DNA of 64,000 bases from Hypericum androsaemum (GCA_963995505.1 OZ023180.1:17994689-18058688), one strand, 5' to 3'. Counted from the stretch's first letter, positions 46,362 to 58,778 are shown. Numbers and translations: made by a program. Notes: generated by a model from the letters alone, not told the origin.

Positions 46362-48912
46362 GGACAAATTACTGTGGTGTCCCTCGTATTTGACTAAATC
46401 GACGATTTAGTCTCCCGTGTATCATAAATGATTTTTCCATCTCTCGTGTTTGATTTTATTATACTTTCGGATCCCTGGCTGACGTCAGCTATCAATTTTT
46501 TTCGTTATTGTCATTGAAATGACAAATGTACCACTAGAATAAAAAAATTTGCTGACATCATCTTTTATTCTACATCCTAGTCAGTGACATCATCATCAAC
46601 AAAAAAATCCCTGCTCATTTACTCTCTTCTTCTTTCCACTAGAATCAAAATCAAAATTTAAAAGAGAAATTATTCTCAAATCTCTCATGTTTGCTTAAAT
46701 ATACTCAAAAGTCCTCCTGTTTGAAAAATATATGTCAAAGTCTCCCGTGTTTGATTTTATTATATATTTGGGTCCTTGACTGACGTCAGCAAAACTTTTT
46801 TTTCATTTTTGTTAAGAAAATGAAAAAAAAATACCCTTAAAAATCAAAAGGTCATCCCCTTCCTCTTCTCTGGTCAGTCCCTCGTCCGCCAACGTTCAAA
46901 CCACCAACGAGAAAAACATAAGAGAGAGGAGGCCGACGACGTCAAACATCGATGATGATATGCTCGGCAACGATCCGTAGGCAGAAGGCCGATGATGTCA
47001 GACACCAAGCTTGTCGACTCATCGTGTCGCTCCTCCTCTTGCTGGTCATCGTCGTCCACTCTCTCCGTTGGGGGGCCACTGTCGAAAGAGAACTCTAAGC
47101 TTCACGCAAATCCATGACTCAGACCCGACCTAGGGAGACAATGCAAAAGGCAGCACGCGACTCTGAGACTGGTGCTATAACGGGCGCTGACGATGACGAA
47201 TCCTCGACAACGACCCCTAATCGGAGATGGGCGAAGCCCCAGCCTACGACAATGTTATTAAAGCTCGAACCAAGCCCCACCCTACGGCGTCGTGACGCAC
47301 CATTGGAAGGGGGAAGCACAAGCGACAGCGGTTGTAGAATTCGATTGTTGTGTCGTGGAAGATATTTCAATGTTGTTGTTCTTGTTCCTTGTGGCGGCCA
47401 GGCTTGTTGTGTTGGTTTCAGAATTCGGAGCCCTCTCTCTCCTTACCATAGATGACCTTGCGTCTTCGACACCGGAGCCGTTCCAGGAAGGGGAAGTCGC
47501 GAGGAGGACCTCTCAGGCTGGCGCCGAGTCTTCGGGTCTTCGGGTCTCGCTCTCGCTCTGGGGAGAATGGTGGTGGATTTTAATTAGGAAGAAAGAGAGA
47601 GAGAGGGAGAGAGAGAGAGAGAAATTGTCAGAGATGATAGTGGACGGAGAAGAAGACGGAGGATGGTGGTGGGTACAGTAACGGAGGAGAGAGGGGAAAT
47701 AGGGAAATTTTTTAAGCGTATTTTCATGACAAAAATAAAAAATGACAAAAATAAAAAAATTGATGATCGCATTAGCCACGGACCCAAAAGTATAATAAAA
47801 TTAAACACAGGGAACTTTGGTATATATTTTTCAAACATGGGAGACTTTTAAGTATATTTAAGCAAATACGAGAGACTTGAGAGTAATTTTCTAAAATTTA
47901 AATCAACAAAAAACTAAACTAAAAACAAGAAGTGTAATTACTCTCAAAATCTAAGAAGGTAGCAACTTGGCACGAAGTTCAAATTGATGGACTCTTCATC
48001 ATCAATCATCAATAAAAATCATCTCGCATTTAATTAGAGAGAACGAATATTAATTAAAAGGGAAAAAGTCGATGGTGACGAAACCCAGGGATTGCTTTCT
48101 CCACCAAATCCCTTCCATCAATAGAAATTCCTTCCATCTTCCTCCACCAAATCAATCCACGATTTTGGATTGCTTTCTTGAACAAACTCCGTACTTCAAA
48201 TGACGAAACCTAAGAATCATTCTTAATCCACTGAATTTAGAAAATCGACAAAAAATCAAGCATTGGCCATAGGGACTGATTTTGACCAAAAAAAGATGAT
48301 TCCTTTACGACAGTCAAGCAGTCTCAGTCAGCGCATCTGTCCGTTTCAGAACTCGATTTCGTCTCCCACTGGCTCTGGTCTCCAGATGGGTGGGCGACCT
48401 CCTCTTCGGGACCGGGGTCATCGACTTTGTTCGCTCTGACGTGGTCCACATGGTATGCGAGATCCACTCGCTGCCAAGCTCGAGATGAAGGCAGAGCTGA
48501 GGCACGGCAGGGAGAAGTGGAAGGAGAGGCTATCGTAAGCTTCACGAGGCCGCCATCTCTCTCTCTCTCTCTCTCAAGTTGATTTGGTTTTAGGAAGGGA
48601 GGTGGAGTCGCCAATAAGCTCGAAATCAGAGGAATTCCAGGTCTCAGGTCCCGGCACAAGGTTGTTCCCGAGAGGGAGGGAGGAGTTGGTGAGGAAGACA
48701 GGGCAGAGTCAACGTGAGGAAGAAGGTGGATTTTTTTGTAAGGGTAATTTTATCATTTCAATGATAAAAATGAAAAAAATGCCTGCTAACTTCAGCGAGG
48801 GATCCGAACGTATAATAAAATCAAATACGGGAGACGAGAGAATAATTTTTGAAATATGTGGGACTAAATCATTGATTTAGTCACACACTAGGGATACCAC
48901 AGTAATTTATCC
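46362..48912. mobile_element. Mutator-like element with perfect 9-bp TSD
   Basis: The inverted ends are GGACAAATTACTGTGGTGTC (left) and the complement of GGATAAATTACTGTGGTATC (right), with about 160 bp of arm homology. An exact 9-bp repeat AAAAATAAT flanks it (46353-46361 and 48913-48921). A second MULE is nested in it. The part at 48310-48720 is GC-rich and could be captured host sequence; I do not recognise its source. Confidence 0.9.
46663..47893. mobile_element. MULE nested inside the 46.4-48.9 kb MULE
   Basis: The arms start AGAGAAATTATTCTC (left) and the complement TAGAAAATTACTC (right). They share TTGCTTAAATATAC and TTTGATTTTATTATA blocks over about 130 bp. The repeat AAATTTAAA stands at 46654-46662 and 47894-47902, a 9-bp target duplication. 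The interior (46850-47690) is GC-rich with open frames that I do not recognise, and an (AG)n tract lies near 47600. Confidence 0.8.
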
Positions 48913-49220
48913 AAAAATAATTCACAAGATGAATGACGATGTAAAATCCATTAAATAAGCAAGTCTAGTACAAACTATTATCTCAAACTATTTTTTGGAT
49001 TCCTGAAGTACATAAAAAATATATGTATTTATTCACAAATATCACTTTATGCGAAAATTGAGACCGAGATTTTGTACTAAAATTTTCTGAAAAGGTATTA
49101 GTTATTACGATATATGGGTTATTAAATTTTAACACTGGTCCCGACTCGGGATCGAAATTTTTTATCAATTTAGAGAGGTTATCACTTTATAGGAGATCAC
49201 TTTACAGAAGTTTTACTATA

Positions 49221-49833
49221 TGAGATTGATATTTACGGCAAAGATAAGCATGATACCATATGGAACAACAAAGCATCGATTATGGATTTTGTGAAGTCCT
49301 AATTAGTATTTAGAGTTGTCTTATGCATCTACCTACTACTCTCGCTAGCCAGGTAGCAAAATTGAAACCATATCAAACTGTAAGGACTAATTTTTCTCTC
49401 GCGCAATAACTAGTTCTGTGGCTAAACCTAATTCCAATTATGAAATTTTCTAAAAATGTCTTCTGTTAACAAGATATCTCTTCGATACCTTAAGATGTGC
49501 AAAACGATTCTTCTGTTAACTTGGATCATAATTTAGGTGACCTGTCTAGGCTAAGCATTAAGAATATCAAATTACAAATACTACTCTTGATGGTTAATCC
49601 AAAATCTAGTCTAACAGTTTACCATAAAACATGCATCACACTCAATAAGGGAACTACTCTTTACTCGTGATAATTATGCAAGACGTGTTAATGAAGAAGT
49701 CACCAAAAGACTGTGGAGTCTCAATGACAATTGATGAAAACCAAAGTGTATCAAGTGCGTAAAGTAGGTGTAGTGGAATGTGCGTGTAAAAAGTGTATAA
49801 AATCTACAACTAAGATGAGTTTATATAGCGCTA
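49221..49833. other. Intergenic DNA without recognised features
   Basis: Neither gene nor transposon end was seen here. Confidence 0.5.
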
Positions 49834-49842
49834 GGTAAAAAA

Positions 49843-51024
49843 GGGATTTTTTTCGCAAAAAATATATATATTTTTTTAAATAGGCAAAAAATTATACATA
49901 TTCCTAAAATATGTTGAAAGATTTTTTAATATTAAAAAATTTAAAGAAGTGATGCAACCCGTAATAGTTGCCGATGCATATATTGTCCGTAATAGTTGCC
50001 GATGCATATATTGTCCGTAATAATTCCCTGTTCCCTGGGAGACTAATTTGACACTTGTTTTTATATGTACAAGTGATGCAACTACTGTTGAAATATCGAG
50101 CTAATTAGCTAGAACCAGTCAGCTCTCCTTCAATTCTGAAATTTATGTCAATACTTTAATACAATTATATTATATTAAACTCATAATTAAAACTAACCTC
50201 AAAAGTTTTTTATAATCCAAAATCTCATGATCTAACTAATCACTATAGATTTAATCTGCATATAATACTAAAAATTATTAGACAATAGATAATGAATATT
50301 AGTCATGCAGTAATTTAAAAAAATAACAAAATTTCCAAATTAAATAATAAAAGAACTAATTACAAATGTTTATGGTACAGAGTCAAATTTTCATACCTAA
50401 TAATATAATTAATTAATTTTTGGAATAATATAAATGCAGAACCTATTAATCAATTAGAGACCAATTTTTGCAAAAGGTTCCACGTTGACTTGCAATTTCT
50501 AGAATCATTTGCCTATTGCATTTACGTAAACATCTCAAATTGATATTTTTGTTCATGCAACTAGCATTTGGCATTCAAAACAATCCCATACGTTTATGCT
50601 TATCATTAAAAAATCCGAAATTCATTTTACGATGGTTACAGCAAAGTTTCAACCAAGCAATTCTTAATATAGATGAAGAATTACCATAAATCTATAAAAT
50701 CATAAATATTGAATATATTAAACGTTATCTAAGTTGAAACCATTATATAATTTTCATAATATAATAACAGAAATATTAAAAACTAACATGTGAAGATAAA
50801 GTAATAACTATTCTGGTCAAAAATATAATGCCCCTTCTAATTTTATCTTCACCCTAAAAAAAATTCTAATTTATGTGGAGGCGCCATGCCAATTCGGCGC
50901 CTCCCTTCTTTTTTTTTTTTTGATTTCAAATCTCGGGGCCACGTGTAAATGACTGGGAATATGTATAACTTTTTGTCTATTTAGAGAAAAAAATATATTT
51001 TTTACCTATTTGAGAAAAAATCCT
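49843..51024. mobile_element. Deletion derivative of the large MULE, perfect 9-bp TSD
   Basis: The ends GGGATTTTTTTCGC and (complement) AGGATTTTTTCTCAAATAGG match the arms of the 36.5-46 kb MULE. The exact repeat GGTAAAAAA flanks it (49834-49842 and 51025-51033). About 50160-50310 is closely similar to 43985-44115 in the large element (for example ATTAGACAATAGATAATGAA), so it is an internally deleted relative. All coding sequence is gone. Confidence 0.9.
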
Positions 51025-51033
51025 GGTAAAAAA

Positions 51034-51539
51034 TCTAAAGTAGGCACCGGAACTAAAGTAGGGAAAAGACAATAATAAAAACTTAAAATGAATAAAATAT
51101 TTCTATGGTAAGTTGTTGCAGGTGACAGTATTATGCTGGCGTCCGCTGATAGGGTTGGCGCACACCACAATTGCTGTCCATTGGATTTCATAAGGTATCA
51201 TGTTCATCTTGGACACTCGGGCTAAGTAGGGATTTTCCATCCCGTCTTCTCGTGTCACCCCTTGACTAATTAGTAGGCAGACAGACTCGCCCATGTATAA
51301 CCCGTCGCAACTGTACATGGGGTGAGTGGTTCTTGCCCCATAGCAAATCTCGACCGGGTTAGCATTTGTGGACTCACTCTGATAGAGATTGTAAGAAAAT
51401 TGAGTTATGTTCTACAACTTCACCCAGTCATGTGGGTTGTGGCACTCACATTGTTAGAAATAAATCACAAGTAGCTCGTTCACTCTCTCGTTTCGTTCAT
51501 GAGGTTATGGATGCACGAACGAGAAGATGTTTAGATTGG
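51034..51539 (-). other. Unidentified remnant
   Basis: An open minus-strand stretch at about 51103-51360 (MYSCDGLYMGESVCLL at its start) looks like old coding sequence. It matches no family I recognise. It adjoins Gypsy integrase debris and may belong to a different element. Confidence 0.25.
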
Positions 51540-51840
51540 ACCACATGATGTTGAACAACTCCCTCAAAAATTGGCTAGTGAAGCGAGTGTTGCGATCACT
51601 CACGATCGTCTTTGGCACCCTATACTACTTCACAATATGCTTAACGAAGAGCTTCATTATTTTCTCCGGCTAGAAATCCTTGGGCGGTGCAATGAAAACT
51701 CCATACTTGAAGAATCTGTCCACCACAGTGATTGTGCCACAACCTTTAGACTTTAGTAATCCAACGATCAAATCTAAAGACACACTCTCCCAAGTCCTCC
51801 CGGGAGCTAGTAATGGCTTCAATAATCTTTTGGACAATTT
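51540..51840 (-). pseudogene. Gypsy integrase remnant
   Basis: The minus strand reads WESVSLDLIVGLLKSKG, TITVVDRFFKYGVFIAPPKD and VPKTIVSDRNTRFTSQFL. This is the Ty3/Gypsy integrase core, with two TAG stops where Trp or Gln codons are usual. Confidence 0.85.
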
Positions 51841-52420
51841 TTCTCTATCTTATCTTGCTAGCATAAAGTTTTTTATTTTTGTATCTTTGTATAGTTTGAT
51901 TAGTCTTTTCTTCTGTTCTGTCGACGATTCAAATTACCATTTTTTCTTCTTTTTTGTCAATCCCTATCCTTACTAAATCATGAATCAAAATGTTGAATTC
52001 TTATTCTTATTCTTACGTAAAGATCCACATAAGCATGCATCCTCAGATGTCTAGTCTATTTGGAGTCATAATACTCTTTGATTATGTTCCTGCAAAGGCT
52101 TACTCACCTAAGTACAAACACCAATTATCAATAGTGTAGAGCATCTCATCCTTGACCTAAAAGCATCGTGTCTTCCCTTCACTCACTCGCCCCACCAGTT
52201 ACGCTGCAATAGGGCAGACTTTATATCTTTCTTGATTTGGATGAGGAGAGTGGTCATTACCTCACTCATCCAAGCTAGCTTGACTTCAATGAGCACTTCC
52301 TCTTTTCGTGAATCCTCTGAAACTTGCATTGCTGAGAAGTTCTTCGAGGAAAACTTCCCCTCTCTCGCAATTAGCACCATATAAGTTGTTTCGCCAATAA
52401 TGACCATAGATTTAGATAAT
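51841..52420 (-). other. Gypsy-derived spacer
   Basis: This lies between the integrase and protease remnants. A degenerate minus-strand frame (52183-52407) lies where reverse transcriptase would be expected, but it has no recognisable RT motif. Confidence 0.35.
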
Positions 52421-52532
52421 GGAACAGGGAAAGCTCAAACATTAACTATGAATTTTGTGAAAACTAATTAGGTAGTCATCCATCTTTACCACTTAGAAGT
52501 CCACCTCGCCTTGTAATAATCGAGGTGCACCT

Positions 52533-52984
52533 TCAAGTATTTTCTGACTCCAAGGATAAAAATGTGCCAGCATTCCTCATCTTTAGAGATCCCCACTCTT
52601 TCATATATGTGATTCCTAACTGCTTTTCCTCCTCAACTTCTAGGAAGGAGTGGGTAGCTTCGGTGTCAAGAAGCGCCTTTGTCTTACAGACATTGAACTC
52701 ACCCATGACGTACATCATTCGCCTCCGTCCCGACTTTGCTAACTCGACCTTGGTGTTAAGATTGATTGTAACGCATCAACCCTTACTTTGTCCTCCTCGC
52801 ATGCCTTGTCCTGTTTGATCGAAGCGGAGAGCTTCGATCGCTTAGGACACTCCAAGGTTCATTAAGGCCCACTGTAAAAGAAGCACTTATATGACTTTGG
52901 TTTCTCATTCCCCTCCTCCTCACTCTTTTTGTCGAACCGAGAATTGATGTGGTAGACTATTTCTTTGCTTGGCGATTGGAAACA
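52533..52984 (-). pseudogene. Gypsy zinc knuckle and aspartic protease remnant
   Basis: CFFYSGP (a damaged CFFCxGPH knuckle) at about 52870-52890 is followed on the minus strand by KALLDTEATHSFLEVEE, a retroviral-type protease active site with DTGA changed to DTEA. The Copia at 52985 is inserted in this gag region. Confidence 0.8.
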
Positions 52985-53608
52985 TGTTGGGTATGAAGCA
53001 TGATATGTGTCGGGTTCGAGAGACAGAGTCGAGTGAAGACGAAGCGAAGTAGAGCGGTGGTAAAGCTGGGGCACCTGGTGGACGCCAATGAAGTGGCGGG
53101 CACCAGGGGAGACTTGCGATCACAAGTTCCCTGGCGGTCACCAGGTCCCAGTTCCAGGGACTTCTGCCAAGGGCCACTGGCGATCACCAGTTGATTGGCG
53201 GTCGCCAGTTGGGCCCAGAAAAGCTACTGCAATCGGACAAAAATGCCTCTCCTTGTCAAATATTTATCCTAGAGTTGGTGCCACTATAAATACCCACGTG
53301 TAGCTCATTTATTGTTGTTCCAAGAGTGAAAAGAGAGAAAAGAAAATCTTAGAAGAGTGTGGGTGCCAAAAGTGTGGCCTTTTCTTGTAAAGAGCAAGTG
53401 AAGCCCTAAGTGTGAGTTTAGTAAAATTTCTCTTGGCTTGGTACGCCCCCGAACTTAGACGTTCTCGTCGAACCGGGTGAACAAATCCTTGTCTTTTGTG
53501 TGTTCTTTCATTTGTTCTTCTCGTGAGTTTGTGGCTTTGCTTACTTGAGTTGGTTTGCGTTGGGTCCATTGGCTTAACAATTGGTATCAGAGCACCCGAA
53601 TTTAGGGC

Positions 53609-55490
53609 ATGGTGGGAGCAAGCATGATGGGTGATGGCAAGTCTCCCGTGGAGAAGTTCGATGGAGTGGACTATGGCAAGATGCAAATCGAAGATTACTT
53701 GTACGGTAGAGATTTACACTTCCCACTCGAGGAGAAGAAGCCCGATGACTTGGATGAGAAGGAGTGGACGTTGTTGGATAGGAAAGCGATAAGTGTGATT
53801 CGCTTGTTCTTGTCTAAAAATGTGGCTTTGCATAAGGCGAAGGCAAAGTCCACCAAGGAGTTGTTGAAGACTTTGTCCGAGATGTACGAGAAGCTCTCGG
53901 TGGCCAAAAAGGTTCACTTGATGAAGAAGCTCTTCAACCTTAGGATGGCGGAGGGTACTTCGGTGTCCATGCATCTCCATGAGTTCAATACGACTATTAC
54001 CTCTTTGAGCTCGATGAAGATTGACTTCGACGACGAGCTACAAGCCCTAATTTTGCTAAGTTCCTTACCTGATAGTTGGAGTGGCACGGTCACGGCGGTT
54101 AGGGGTGAGCAAACAAACCGAAAACCGTCAAACCGGACCAATCCGGACCAAAAAAACCGGACCAAACTGGACCAAATGCAAAAACGGTCCGGTCCGGTTT
54201 GTAAAAATACCCAAAATCCGGTTTCCGGTCCGGTCCAGTCCGGTTTGGTCCGGTCCGAAACCCAGTTTTTGTTCATTTTTTGGTAATTCGGTCCGGTTTT
54301 TGGTCGGACCGGACCGGACCTGGACCGGACCAGAGTGGGTCCGGTCCGGTCCGGTTTGCAATATCCCTAAAATTCTGGTTCCGGTCCGGTCCGGTTTTTT
54401 CCGGTTCGGTCCGGTTCGGTTGACTTGCTCACCCCTAACGGCGGTGAGTGCCTTAGCGGGGAAGGTGATACTTAAGTTGGATAAGGTGAGGGACTTGATT
54501 ATGGATTCGTAGGAGAGAGTATGGAGTAGCCTCAGATTCGACTTTGAGTGCTAGCAATAGGGGGAGGTCCGAGTCTAAGTGGAAGGGGAAAAAGGACCAG
54601 AGTAGGTCTAAGTCCAAATCGAAGGGTGGTTCGAATAAGGACAAGAGTTCCATTCAATGTTGGATTTGTAAGAAGTTTGGTCACTATAGAGACCAATGCA
54701 AGGCACCAAAGAAGGAGCACAAGTCGGCAAATGCAACAACGAAGGACTACGGTAATGCTTTGGTTTTGAGTGTTAGTAGTCCATTGGAGGCTTGGGTATT
54801 GGATTCGGGTGCATCATTTTATTCTTGTAGTGATAAGGGGATGATGGAGAAGTATACCCCAGGAAAATTTGACAAAGTTTATCTTGCGAATGATGAGCCC
54901 TTGCAAATTGTAGGTAAAGGAGATGTGAGAATCAATACTTCCAATGGATCGTTGTTGTTGTTGAAAGATGTAAGGTACATTCCTGGGTTGAAGAGGAATT
55001 TACTTTTCGTAGGATAACTAGATGAAGAGGGGTATGATGTGATCTTTGGTTATCGGATATGGAAGATTACCAAGGGAGCTAGGGTGATGGCTCGTGGTGA
55101 GAAGAAAGGTATGTTGTACATGACAAGGAACACTCATGATAGCATTGATCTTGTGGAAGTAACAAGTGATGTGGATTTGTGGCATAGTAGGCTTGGCCAC
55201 ATGAGTGAGAAGGGGATGCAGGTGCTATGTTCAAAGGAGAAGCTACCAGGTTTAAAGACCGTGGATGTGGGTCTTTGTGAAGACTGTGTGTTTGAAAAGC
55301 AGAAGAGGGTGAGATTCTCAAGAGGTGGTAGGCCCACTAAGGCAGAGAAGCTTAAATTGGTCCATAGCGATTTGTGGGGACCGGCACTAGTGATATTTAT
55401 GGGTGGTTCTTTATATTACATGACCTTTATAGATGACTCTACGAGGAAGGTGTGAGTCTACTTTATAAAGCATAAGTTTGATGCCTTTGA
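53609..55490 (+). pseudogene. Copia gag, protease and partial integrase
   Basis: Gag begins MVGASMMGDGKSPVEKFDG (53609) and is split by a hAT MITE at 54100. After the MITE it resumes, with a stop at 54510 and a frame change. The zinc knuckle CWICKKFGHYRDQC and protease WVLDSGASFYSC follow (54544-55017). After another TAG comes the integrase start (LWHSRLGHMSEKGMQ, then FIDDSTRKV). Sequence homologous to pol ends at about 55498. Confidence 0.85.
54100..54437. mobile_element. hAT-type MITE with perfect 8-bp TSD
   Basis: The ends TAGGGGTGAGCAA and (complement) TAGGGGTGAGCAAGTCAACC are inverted. The exact 8-bp repeat ACGGCGGT flanks it (54092-54099 and 54438-54445). The interior is almost entirely CCGGTCCGGTTT-like repeats. 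It interrupts the Copia gag. Confidence 0.92.
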
Positions 55491-56041
55491 TGCCTAAAGT
55501 TTAGTCGAGTGAAGATAAAGTGAAGTGGAGTAGTGGCAAAGCTGGGGCACCAGGCGGACGCCAATGAAGTGGCGGGCACTAGGGGAGACTTGCGATCGCA
55601 AGTTCCCTGGCTATCGCCAGGTCCCAGTTCTAGGGACTTCTGCCAAGGGCCACTGGCGATCGCCAGTTGGGCCAGGAAAAGCTGCTACAATCGGACAAAA
55701 ATGCCCCTCCTTGTCAAATATTTACCCTAGAGTTGGTGCCACTACAAATACCCCCTGTAGCTCATTTGTTGTTGTTCTAACAGTGAGAAGAGAGAAAAGA
55801 AAATCCTAGAAGAGTGTGAGTGCCAAAAGTGTAGCATTTTCTTGTAAAGAGCAAATGAAGCTCTAAGTGTGAGTTTAATGAAATTCTTCCTGGCTTGGTA
55901 CACCCCCGGACGTAGACGTTCTCGTCGAACCAGGTGAATAAATCCTTGTCTCTTGTGTGTTCTTTCATTTGTTCTTCTCGTGAGTTTGTGGCTTTGTTTG
56001 CTTGAGTTAGTTTGCGTTGGGTCTGTTAGCTTAACAGAACA

Positions 56042-56945
56042 GTCTCTCCCACCTTTCCCTTTCTCCTCCTTTCACCCTTTCTTCGTAGATTCAAACCTTC
56101 AAAACACCACCAAGGATTTGGCCGCCATAATGGCCATTGAGAGATCTTGCACACCACGTCGAAGCAACTCCATTTTCGCTCATGATTGTAAACTATCAAC
56201 GAATGCAATAAGGACATCCTTCTCGGTCATGTATGAAATCTCCAATGGCAATTAGGAGAACTCTTTCATATAATCGTGCACTCCATCTTTGTTCACAAGT
56301 CTTCGAAGACGTGCATACACCTTGTGCTCTGCATTCTCCAAATAGAATTGACACATGATTTCTCTACGAAAATCGTCTTAAGTGTCTAACACACACAACC
56401 ATTTTTCCACCTCACCATGCTTCCTCTTCCACCAGTCAGGGGCGGAGGGAGGTGGGATGAGTCGTCCCCACTTAATTTTTTTTGTTTGATAACTAGATAT
56501 ATTTTTACATGTATGTCCCCACTAAAATTAGAAATTGATCTCACTAAAATTAAAAATTGACCCTACTAAAAAATTAATCAACCTAAAAATTGAAACCAGA
56601 ATAATCCATTACCAACTTATCATATACTAGTCGAGCCCAAAAAATTATATTACCCCACTTTCCAAATTTTTTAACTCCGTTGCTGTCCGCCGCAACATTG
56701 CAGTGTTGACGAGATAGAGGGATGCACTCCGAGTTTTTGTCGCATCGTTCACAATGCTCTTTGCCTCAAAGTATTGCTCGAGACTCCAAATAAAGTTATT
56801 GAGCTCCTTTGCGTTCATTGAGCCGATGAAACTCTTCGACTTAGTAACATTCACTTGCGGTTGTCGAGTTGCTTCACGAGGCACATCATACCTTGATTTA
56901 CTTTGGCGCTTAGTTGAGGTGTTTGGTTGTCAATCTCGCATCTAG
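56042..56945 (-). pseudogene. Gypsy gag remnant
   Basis: The minus strand has MNAKELNNFIWSLEQYFEA (56884-56645) and, further left, degenerate matrix/capsid-type sequence (56450-56150). This is the style of chromovirus gag. It continues across the Copia insertion to the zinc knuckle at about 52880. No 5' LTR was seen to its right. Confidence 0.75.
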
Positions 56946-58774
56946 TTTGGCTTTAAATATTTTGTCCTTTTTATTCATTATAAATTTTACTTATATAAAA
57001 TATATGAAGATATTTCTTTTTATGCTTTAATTTGAGCGTGCAAATACAATCAGTAATCATCTTTTTTTTTTTACTAATTTTTTGTTTGCATTAGTTTTCT
57101 ATAGATATTCGATATTTCAAGTCTGGTAGCTCTTATTCTAGGAAGATTCTTGCTTTTAAATCTCATTTTATTTTATTAATATTTTTTTTCGTATTTCTTT
57201 CATTTAGCTTCTTCAACAAATACATATAAAATTGATTATATAGATATTAAACGATAAACAAAAGTGTAATAGATTGGTTGACGAAGGAAAATCATCACGT
57301 GTCTCTGCACTGAGACTCACATTTTTTGTCATAACTATAACTTAGGTTCTCTTTCTTTTCTTATGTTTATTGATATCCAACGATAGTTAGCATGAACATC
57401 TCGATATAAGGCATAAAGATGATCAAACTATATACATGGAATCAATTGGGAATGTCCATCAAACTCTGAATAGACGGTTGAAATTGAACTAATAACCATT
57501 CTTATTCTCAACCAAGTTCTCATCCGAGTTGACCTCATATATGATTTACTTATAGATTCGTCTTTCTCCTACTATAGTTAATTAAGATATCTCCATTTTA
57601 TCAATTATGGTTTATGGAAAGCATAAAATCAAAGATGTTACCGCTAGTCAGTTGTTGATTTACTGGTTTATTGAGAAATCATGTTGTTTCATTCATTCCA
57701 CAAGGTTCTTATTGTAGCAGTAAACTAGTACCAGAAATTTTATGATTTAAAATAGTTTTTTTTTCACATGCATGCATAAAAATCTATATTAGATTGGTTA
57801 ACCATTTCTAATATTTCACCAACAAAAAGTTCTAATCGTTGCACAAAAGAAGAACCGAGTGAAGATGTCATCTTCTATTTAAGTGACTAGTTACTTGTTC
57901 ATTAATAGCTAGAATAAAAGTCACACCAAATTTATAATAAAGTGAAGACCATGCAATTCCTTGTGTTGTCACTTTACTGTTTATATGCCAGATATTTTTC
58001 TAACAAAATAGTTATGTATTTAGAAGGAATTGATCTTCTTCAAGTAGAACAGTATTAGTGATCAACATGGCTCGTAGATATACGTTCATGTAAAGTTGCA
58101 ACTTTTTTATATAGGATATGCTCAAGAAATTCACCACTTAAGTTATAAAATAGATGTGCAAATCAATTAATTTGTGCCTAATAACATTCATCATCAACAT
58201 CTTAACACAAAAGAAGACATAGCCATTGTGTTAATCATCGTGCTCAATGCTAGCATTTCAGATGAGTTCCCCTCAGAAAACATGTTCTAAGATGTGGTCA
58301 TGCTCGGCAACATTTCGTTCAACATTCAAACAAGCAAACGAGATCGGATTCGCAAGATCTTTGAACCGATGGCTTCCTCGACTAACCTAGTTCGAGTCAG
58401 GGTTCAAAAAATGGAAATGCCACCCAAGCATTCGTCGGAAAATTGACGGAACCCACAATAACATCAAACCGAACTGTTTTCTCGACCTTTAGCGCTTCAA
58501 ACTCAATTATCTCCTAAACTACTCAACCCCACAACCCGTGCGTCCACTCGTTGGAAAGGTTACATAATTATCTACAAAATAAAGAAAACCTCGAGAAAAT
58601 CCGATGTCCCGGTCTCAAGATATAGGCAGATGAATGAGGATTAGAAACACACCCAAACACCACCAGGTTGCATCCATCTCCACTCCTGCCTAAACTCCTC
58701 CAATCCGATGCCTACCCATCTAGAGCCGCAGATCCCACAGAATCCAACGGCCATTATTCAAACTAAAAAGCCAG
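56946..58774. other. AT-rich intergenic DNA
   Basis: No gene or transposon boundary is recognised in this 1.8-kb stretch. Confidence 0.55.
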
Positions 58775-58778
58775 GAGC

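Larger units (their letters stand above)
46097..49220. mobile_element. TIR element of unknown superfamily, split by nested MULEs
   Basis: The left end TACACTAAAACCTCTCTAAA (46097) and the right end (complement TATAGTAAAACTTCTGTAAA, ending at 49220) are inverted. Both have a second GAGAGGTTAT block further in. No coding sequence remains outside the inserted MULEs. The ends resemble a common plant MITE type that I cannot assign with certainty. Confidence 0.5.
52985..56036 (+). mobile_element. Truncated Copia element inserted in Gypsy gag
   Basis: The LTRs end CTTAACA. The 5' LTR is 52985-53579 (TGTT...AACA). The 3' LTR is about 55504-56036 and lacks its first part. The flanks AAACA (52980-52984) and GAACA (56037-56041) match at four of five bases. 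The primer-binding site TGGTATCAGAGC (53582-53593) fits initiator tRNA-Met. Gag, protease and the integrase start are present; the rest of integrase, all RT and RNase H are deleted directly into the 3' LTR. Confidence 0.88.
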
